Assembly (NCBI GenBank): GCA_018881555.1
Contig: JACAXG010000021.1
Coordinates: 6,310,114 to 6,374,113, forward strand
Direction of reading: 5' to 3'
Length of the DNA: 64,000 bases
From: Amblyornis subalaris
Lineage: Eukaryota > Chordata > Aves > Passeriformes > Ptilonorhynchidae
The notes beneath the pieces are model-generated. The model was given only the letters and a program-made list of their open reading frames with translations, did not search any database and had not been told where the DNA came from. Made by a program: the position numbers and the translations under genes. Below, piece after piece: positions 28,201 to 37,200 of the stretch; position 1 is the stretch's first letter; each line of letters starts with the position of its first letter.

Positions 28201-31200
28201 ACGCTGCTTTGCTATTGGCAGGCAAAGTATGCGGATGCTGACAGGTCAAGCAACACCCGCTACCATACGTGACCAAGTTACTGTGTCTCTACTTCCTTTT
28301 TTATTTAAGCTACCCTTGCCTGTGATGACTTAACACCATTCAGTTGGGTTAATACTTACAGCACAGTCCTGGTCTTAGAGCTTGTACTCTTTCAGATGAG
28401 CAACTTCATAACATACTCGGTAATTTTTTTTTAAATGTTATTATAACTAACATAATAGGCACATTAGATATTGCTATTAGTTTGAAATTACCTTTCTCAG
28501 TAAAGAAACAATCTGTTGCCTTACAGAAGGAGACTGGCTGTTCAAATTGTACATCATAAAAAATTGAATTAGTTGCATTTCTTCCAGACACACGATTTCT
28601 GTAGTACGATGGGTTTCACAAAGTAAACCTAAGGCATCAATGCAAACCTGAAAGATATTTAGAAGTTAACCACGAGTTACTGGCACCTATGATGACACCT
28701 TTGTCTTAATACAATGCTAACACAGTAATCAGGATCAAAGCAATTGTTCTAATTTAAAGGAACATAAAAGGTTTTCCCTTTACCTGACTGTGCTGATGAA
28801 CTAGACCCTGTTTTATACACTTAGTGGATACAAGACCATTGCTCAGGATATTTGAAAGTTCCAGGTGTCCGTGAGCCCTGGCTGTTCTCAGGCATGCCAT
28901 TAATGCTCCAAGAGCTCCTCTAGTACTGCAAGAGCCTAAAGAAAATGAAAACCAGTAATAATTAGTTTGATTAGCACAAACAATGTACTATTTGCAATGC
29001 TTGTCAGAAACTCCGGATACTTTCAACACGTGACTGACCCCCACCCCTCTTATTTCTACTCTATAAATCTCAGAAGAGAGCACTGTCATAGATTAAACTA
29101 GTTCTAAATCTCCTGGTTCCCAAAGAACTTCATCTCGAATCTCTCATATGAAAAAGAGACCTTGGGAGGTCTCACAAGCCATTATTTTAGAATCACACTA
29201 AATTATTTCAAAAACTACAAGAGAATCATAAATCTTGTATCCACATATTTGCAAGAAAAAGCAATCTGTTACTGGACATGCCTGTGTAAGAAATAACAGG
29301 AAAACAGTAGAAGAAAACACAGGTGTGTAACAAACCCTGGCATGTAAAGAGAGCAGTAAGGAACCCACAGAAGGAATACTAATTATTTCACTCAAAGCAC
29401 AAAGAGACACTTATTATTATGACTTTCACCTCAAAATACTAATAGCAATAATAACCATCTGGAATTTCTCTACCAAATTAACTCTAAAAATAATAATAGA
29501 CCAGAAATCACATGGCTGAGGGTTTTTTTAACTAAACTATTATAATTACAAATACAAAATTTATTTTCCTACCCAGATTAGCATCTGCAGAGGCCTGAAG
29601 AATTCTAATCATGTAGCTCAGGCTATCAGGGTTACATTTGAGCAATTTCGGTAAATAGTAATCTATTATATAAGTAGTTTGGTCACGGTTCCCTTCACAC
29701 AGTATTACTAGAAGAGGAGAAACCCAGATGTTGTGCCACTGCTCAATCCAGGTGCCTTCTTGAAAACTGGAAGTAAAATGGGCCTTGTGATTTGTAAACA
29801 TGGTTTCCAGAAGATCACTAGCATAAGGTGCAAGAGACTGATCATTCATCACATCCAAGATCTGTATGGGAATTGTTCTATCCAACTGTAGTATACTTTC
29901 AGTGCCCACACACTCCACCAGAGAGCCAAGAGATGCATATTTCCCTTTCACATGCCAATCCAAGCTTAGTAAATGCCTTATCAGCCTTGCAAAGAACGGG
30001 TCTGATTTTTCATTGGATCCAGTGATGGTGGTTTGGTGTATCTGAAGGAGATTCTTGAATATCAATTTGATTTGGTGCCTAATGGCATCCAGAGGGTGGT
30101 CCCAGTGTGTATAGATGTATTCCAGCAGTTTTCCAATTATGTCAGAGTTCCCGTTAAGTTTGATTTTTAGATCTGGAGAGCCTGAAACAAGGGCAGCCAG
30201 TGCTGAATTAGTCCAAATAGCAAGGATTCTAGACAAAGATGTTGCCACACTGGATTCTTTTAACCTTTTGAAGAGAACAAACACACAAAAAAAGTTCACT
30301 ATTTTCATTTAGAATTTTTTTTTTAATAATTTTGTATTTCAAAGTAACTATTCAGCACATTTGTTTGCCTTACATGAAAAGAGGTTAGGAGACATTGTTC
30401 ATTCCACATAAGAACTGATACTGACACACCTTATCATAAGGGAATCAATACATTAATCCCATTCATGTTAGAAAACAAAATTTTATTTTAACATGCAAGA
30501 AAAAATTGAAACTTAGAACTACATATGAAATATCATTATATTTTTCAAATTTGCAGAGTTTTTCTGAATATATTAAAAAGCTGACACGGTCTGTGGCAAA
30601 ATCTAGTATCACTACACTGAAAACATCCAAGACATATTCCACCATGATCACAGGGGTCATGCAAAAAATAGAAGTAAAAAGATAAACTTCTTCCCAACGT
30701 GAAACAATACAAGATAGAACACAAACTTACTCTGAACTCAAAGACAACAATACTGATGCAATATCTAATAATAGTTTCTCTCCATTTTCACCCATGCTGC
30801 CATTCTTCCAATCAAGCATAGCCAGTGCTCCATGGCAAAGAAAGAGCAGGACCGAGTTCGGGAGTTGTGCTGTGCACAGAACCCCACAGTTACTCACAAA
30901 CCACACTGGCACACCTGAGTGTTCCACTGTCCCAAGGAGCAAGCGACTGATCTGAAACACCAAAATAACACCCATTAAAGTATCTCAGCACAGCAAAAAA
31001 GCTGTTTTGTGCATAGCTTAGAAGATCTGAAGGGATTTCTTATACATAGTTTTTCTCAAATTCAAAACTCAAGTCTTATTATTTCATAAGGCAAGGAGAG
31101 AATAAAGGGTTTATACTCCAGCTAAGGGCTGATACAGAGGCTGGCAAGCCCTGGTATCTGTATCAGCAAGCCTCCACTGATAGCACAGATTAACAACACC

Positions 31201-34200
31201 ATGACGTTGCAGAGTCTTTAGCCAAGAAATACACTTACCATTGAAGGTAATTCCTCAACTGGTTCATACATAGCTCTAGTAAACAGAATAACGGCCAGTC
31301 CTGATGTGGTCTGAACAGTCTGCAGGAGTGTGGCTACACAGCAGAGAAAGATATTTTACACTGGAATGCAGCAAACACTGTGAGCTAGAACTTTGTATGA
31401 TAATTATAAAAGACGGTATTGAATTCTTCTAGACTACTTGTAGTTGTATAACCACGAATCTGTAGAGTCTGCCTGGATAGCAAATATTAACAACTTTATG
31501 CTCCAGTGTAATAAGAAACTGCTAATACCTTCAACAGATTGGAAATACAGGACTGCCCACTAAGGCAAGGAGGGCTGTGGCAGAGCCTATTGACATTTTC
31601 AATTCTACTGTGCAAAATATCTGTATGAGAAGAAAACACTTTCAGTTACAGTGTGCCCAAAAGTAGTTCTGACAACATAATTCATAGAGGTGTATGTATT
31701 TCTGGTAGGCACAGACACTTGGTGGCTCTCAAAAGCATTTCTTTTCGTTTCTAAATTATTAATAACTGCATTAACCTTGTTTTTTGTAGTGGGACAAGTT
31801 AAACTGTACACCGTAAAACTGCCATCTACAAATCATAGCTTGCCAAAATACCAGCTACTGCTCCCACTCCCATTAATCTCAGTAGTTCAATTTCAATTTA
31901 GGCTAAACTAACTTTTTATACACACAGGTTGTTTACTACAAAAACAAGACCGAGCTAATAAAAATATTGGGGTTTGAATGTTACTAAACTTACCATCCAT
32001 TAGGAAGTTTGTGGAGCTTTTCAGTAAGCTACACATACTTTCCCAAACAAAAGATTCGTCGTGTTTCCAAAGATTTCCCTGAATATTTTCTTGCAATTTC
32101 TGTATAAGCATCATTGAAACTTTAATGGCTATCAGTAAATCATGCATCAGCTGAGTCTGAACAATGCGATTTCCATGGTTCTTTCTGCAGAAAAAAAGAC
32201 AAGCAAGCACACAAAAAGGAAATTAAAACCATTGTTCACCATCCCCAGAAAACCATATTCTGACAACTTCAGCTAGAATTAATGGTAAAAACCAATTTGT
32301 TGCTTGAGTTGATCAGATATGTAACTACAGGAAAATAATGAGCAGACTTGGGGGTAGTTAAAATGAAGTTAACGAACAAAAATGAAAAATTTTGTTACAC
32401 TTCCTGCTGGTTCCTGTGACAAACTTTCACTCATTTGATTCTGACTGAGCAGAGCTGAACTATTTCAGAAACTTTTCCAAAAGGCCAACAGAATGCAGTG
32501 CTGCTCCTTTCTCTTTTTTCAAGTAGTTCCTCCATGTACAAAGCATATTTCTACGGTTTGACTTTCTTCTAACATGAAGACAGAAAATATCTAAACTTTC
32601 CGTGTACAAAACACTTCATTAAGTACGCTTCTCCTCCAGGTACACAATGAGAGACCACAGTGAAGAAGTCTCACTTTATGAAATACTGGAAAATGTCAAG
32701 AATATTAATAATGAATTAAACACTCATGGAATGTGGAGGAGTATTACTCTACATGAATTGTATAGCTATTAATTACACTGTTTAGTTGCAATTCAGAGAG
32801 TAAAACCACAATTCAAAAGGCCTCCCTTAGAAGCAGTAGCTCTAACACAATGGCAGTGCCTTACCTCTCATTTTATATCATCATATTGCCACAAAAGAAA
32901 CCAATCAGCAGCTTTTTTTTAAATTTAAAATATGCATGCCTATAAAATGATATTCCCATCTTTCATCAATGTATGGCTGTCAAAGTGACCAAACCAAATT
33001 ATCCTGCAACAGTGAAATAAAAACTGATAAAATAGAGCTTATATTGAATTCACTTGCCTGTTTTCTTCCTGTATGTCAAGTAGCGACTTCCGCAGAAATT
33101 GAAGAACTAGTGAAAATAATTATGGTATGAATTTACTTACAAGAGAAATAGAACAGAAAATTTCCAGCAAAGCAATCACACTACACATCAAACCCAGCTA
33201 CAATGAACAGTTACCCATACAGTGGTGATTCTTCCATTCCACCAACAAATTAAACTGACATTTCGGTGCAGACAAAACAAGCAATGCTAAAGCAAAATCT
33301 CAAGCTGTTTTTCAACAACCTGGTACAAGAGTTTCCAACCCACTTGGCCCAATCCTGTGAGATATTGAGAGTTCTGGTTCATCAATGAAAGATGAAATTA
33401 CGAAGAAAGAGCAGCCATAAAAGTTTCACAGGAAGCTGAATGCTACCTGCATGCTGAGGGCACAATATGTCAAATTATCCTGTATTATCAGCAATCAGAT
33501 TTCTGGCAAATTACCATTAAATAAAATTCTTGCCCAGCAGGCCTGGGTTTGCTGTAGTTGGCTGTTAACAGCTCAGTGTTCCCACATCCAGCTTTATCAT
33601 GAAGCACAATATAGAATAGAGTAAAATAGCATCAACTCCCCCAGCCCTTTAAGAATCACTCCCTGCTACCTTCTCAGATTTATATCCAGGGTTACCCAAT
33701 AAAGCAAACCTGGGAATTAAAGGTACAAATCAAAGTCTTGTCTTTGACAAGAAAGTACCATGTCAGCGTACTGGTTTACTGAAAATCAGATCTGATAAAT
33801 CTTCGTGCCTATTTCATGTCACTTCACACATATCCCTCCCCCAATAAACTGAAGTGAAGCTTATTTTACTATAAATGTAACTTTACCTTCTTCAAACAGG
33901 TTCTTTATAGTGGCTCTACCTATAGGAAAGAAAATACATTTTAAGTACTGAATACCAGCCAGCACTAACTATTTTACGGAACTGCAAACATTTCTATCAG
34001 GTGTGGCACCAAGGTGCAAACCAGTGTTGAGCAAGTTTAACCAGGAGACATTCAGTGTCACTGTACCTAAGTTGAAGTCCTCCATACAGGAAGCAAGGTT
34101 GTCCAGTACTTTTCTGTACAGATACACATCTGTGGTTTTCAGTTCTTCCCGAAGGCAGGACACAAAGCTTTGCACGGCTGACATCATCAAATGTCCAGGA

Positions 34201-37200
34201 AGACCATTCAGTGAACTGCAACAGCAANAAACAGCACAGTCAGTTTGCTTTTACTGAGGTGTTGAACACCCACTTGACACCAAAATGTCAGCTAAAACTG
34301 CAGCACATAAACAGATGTTGCTTCCTGCATGATAACATTGCCCGTTTTAAAATAAACATGCATGTTCTAATTTTGCAGCTAGAAAACCTGTCAAAGGGGT
34401 GTACAGCTCTGGCCTGCAATCAAATACAGGATGGAAGCCACGCATCTCTCAGTGAGACAATTAATGTTTTCAGACAAAGAAAGGAAGGCAGCTAAGCACC
34501 AGATCTTAGAAAATGCTAACGCCATAATAAATTCACCAAAGAAATACAAAAGTAATTTTGCAACAGAAAAAATTAACTTCAATAAAAATAGACACAAGAA
34601 ACTAGTTTAGTTATGATTCCTCTGAAATGTCTTCTCTTGACAAACCCGAGATTTTCTTTTTAACAGAAGTATTTTAAATTTCTACTCTAACACTTGATTT
34701 TAATACTCAAAGTGCTAATTACATACTATGTTGTCTTTCCAATAATGAAACAGATCAAAATAATACTTCACTCTTAAGTTATTTAAACAATGATATGTTA
34801 TTTATAACTAAGATTTTTAACTAAGCAAGAAAGAAAAACAGTACATATTCATACAGTAGTACTGCAAATTTTCAGTAATTAAACTACAGCAATTTGTAGT
34901 GAATGACAAATTACTGACTTCTAGGTAAGGAAAGCATTTGAAAAAAAATGAAGGCTTACTACTCAATTTTTTACCTTGCTAATACTTTTTTCAAAGGATT
35001 CTTCACACCCAGTGAAAAATACGTCTCTCCCAAAACATCCAAACAAGCTTTAACCATAGGATCACATGCAGAGTTCTGATCCATCTGCTTCAGCAATGGC
35101 ATAATCTATAATCAAAAGAACACATGATGAACAAAACACTCTGGATATACCACCTTTAATGGTGGCAGATTTCCCTCTTATCCAAGTACATGGTGCAAAA
35201 TTGTCTTCCCTTTACCATTTCCCCTTGAGCTTCAAGTTTTAAATAACATACAAAAAAAACCCCCAAAACACACAAAATAGGAAACTTGGTATCACTTGCT
35301 TTCCATCATTTTCTGTAACTGTAGCCCTTGCTAATTTAAGTACTAGAACTACATTTCTACCTGACACATGTGCAGCAATAACAGCTGCTTTTTATATGTT
35401 TCCAGGAATGTACAAAACTTTACAAAGTTTATTTTAGAGCTGTATTTCCCATTAACAGCGCACACGACACACACCCACACTGACAACAGTAAAATCTTAC
35501 TTGTTTAATACATTGGATCTGCTGGATGCCATTTCTCAGCTGTGCGCAGTGCAGAAGCAGAGACGCTAGATTTTGCTCTTCAGCCTTTGAAAACCCTAAA
35601 TTTGGAAGAAGAGTCACTGTTTATAAAGGAGTTACAACAAGCAGTATAAATAATACGTAATTTATAATCATAAGAAATGACTGCTTAATTCCTAGGTTTT
35701 TTCCTGTTCCAGTAAACCTACCAATGGCACAAACCATTAAGTCACCTTACAACAACTTAACAATCTTTTTTCTTAACAAATAAAAAAAAAATCCGTTTCC
35801 CTGGAACATAATAGTAGACTTCATCTGCAGTATGAAGACCACTTTCACTAAATCACAGCACAGCTGAGTTGGAAGGGCCCTCTGGGGGTCATCTGGGCCA
35901 ATCCTGCTGCTCAAGTAGGGCCATCTGGAACTGGCTGCACAGGACCATGGTCAGGTGGCTTCCGAATGCCTCCAAAGCCAGAGACTCCCCAACTTCCCTG
36001 TGAAGGCTGTGCCAGCCTTCAGTCACCCTCACTTTAAAAAGTGTTTCCTGATGTTTAGAGGGAATCTCTTGTGTTTCAGTTTGTGGCTTCCTATCCCATC
36101 ACTGTTCAGCACAGAAAAAAAACTGGCTCTGCCTCCTTTATGTCCTCCCTTCAGGTACTTTTTACACATTGATAAGAACCCCCTGAGCCCTCTCTTCACC
36201 AGGCCGAAGAGTCCCAGCTCTCTCGGCCTTTCCTCATAGGAGGGATGCTCCAGGCCCTTCAATATCCTAGCCCTCTGCTGGACTCTCTCCAACACGTCTG
36301 TATCGCTCCTGTGCTGGGGAGCCAAGAACTGGATGCAGCACTCCAGGTGGGACCTCACCAGTGCTTCCTCATAGTAACTTTAGTATACAAATCTTGTATT
36401 ACTTGGGTTTGGTTTTTTTCAAAGTAAATATCACTGGAAGTTTATCTCATTAAACAAACAAAAAAAATCCCCAAAAATAAGGGGTCATTTGAACAGTAGC
36501 TTTAAATCAAGTTAACTACAGAAAACACAAGCAGTGGAAAACATACTCAAGATGACCTCCAGAGAACACTTCCAACCTCAGTCATTCTGTGATTCTTGGA
36601 AATTCCATGTTATCCCACATATTAAGGTTAGCACTTCAGACATCACTGAATTACAGGCCTGCAAGTGGGATCACATGTTGGAACTTCTACTACCTTCACA
36701 CCAAAGATAAAACAAAATAAAGAGTTTTCAAATCAAAGCCACGATGCTCTAAAGGATTTTTTTTAACTCTGTCAAGGTAAGAAGTCATTGTCATTACAGA
36801 ATAAAAACAAACCACAGAAGAGCAAACACACCTAAAACCCACTAGAAATAAAATATAAGAAGCAAAAAAAAAGGTAAATTTCAGTAGCTACTCAAAGGCA
36901 AGAGTAATTACACATTAATTCAGAATAAAACCACCTACTTACTCTGAAGTTTTTCAAGCTGATGATGATCAAGGAAGAACGCATCCACCTGAATTTCCTT
37001 CTTCTTCTTTAAAACCATTTTAGCTGATTAAGAAATACCTCCTTAAAAAAAACAAACACTCACAAATAAAAAAAAAACACAAATAGTTCACACAGTTTTA
37101 AAAGAATAATTACAAACACATCCTATGATAATGGTCTTTTCACTATCCTACTGTCTTGAAATTATGTTTATTACATTATCTGTGCAATATCTTTTTTAAG

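Larger units (their letters stand above)
20393..35500 (-). other. THADA: THADA introns between the exons at 20235 and 35501
   Basis: These introns are each about 0.13-1.4 kb, the largest being 22222-23588 and 24821-26190. They are AT-rich and free of recognised interspersed repeats. The intron at 20393-21051 has a CTCF-like site. The intron at 27362-28491 has pyrimidine-rich stretches near 27,490-27,640 and 27,840-27,960. The intron at 32185-33057 is the GC-AG intron. Confidence 0.75.
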
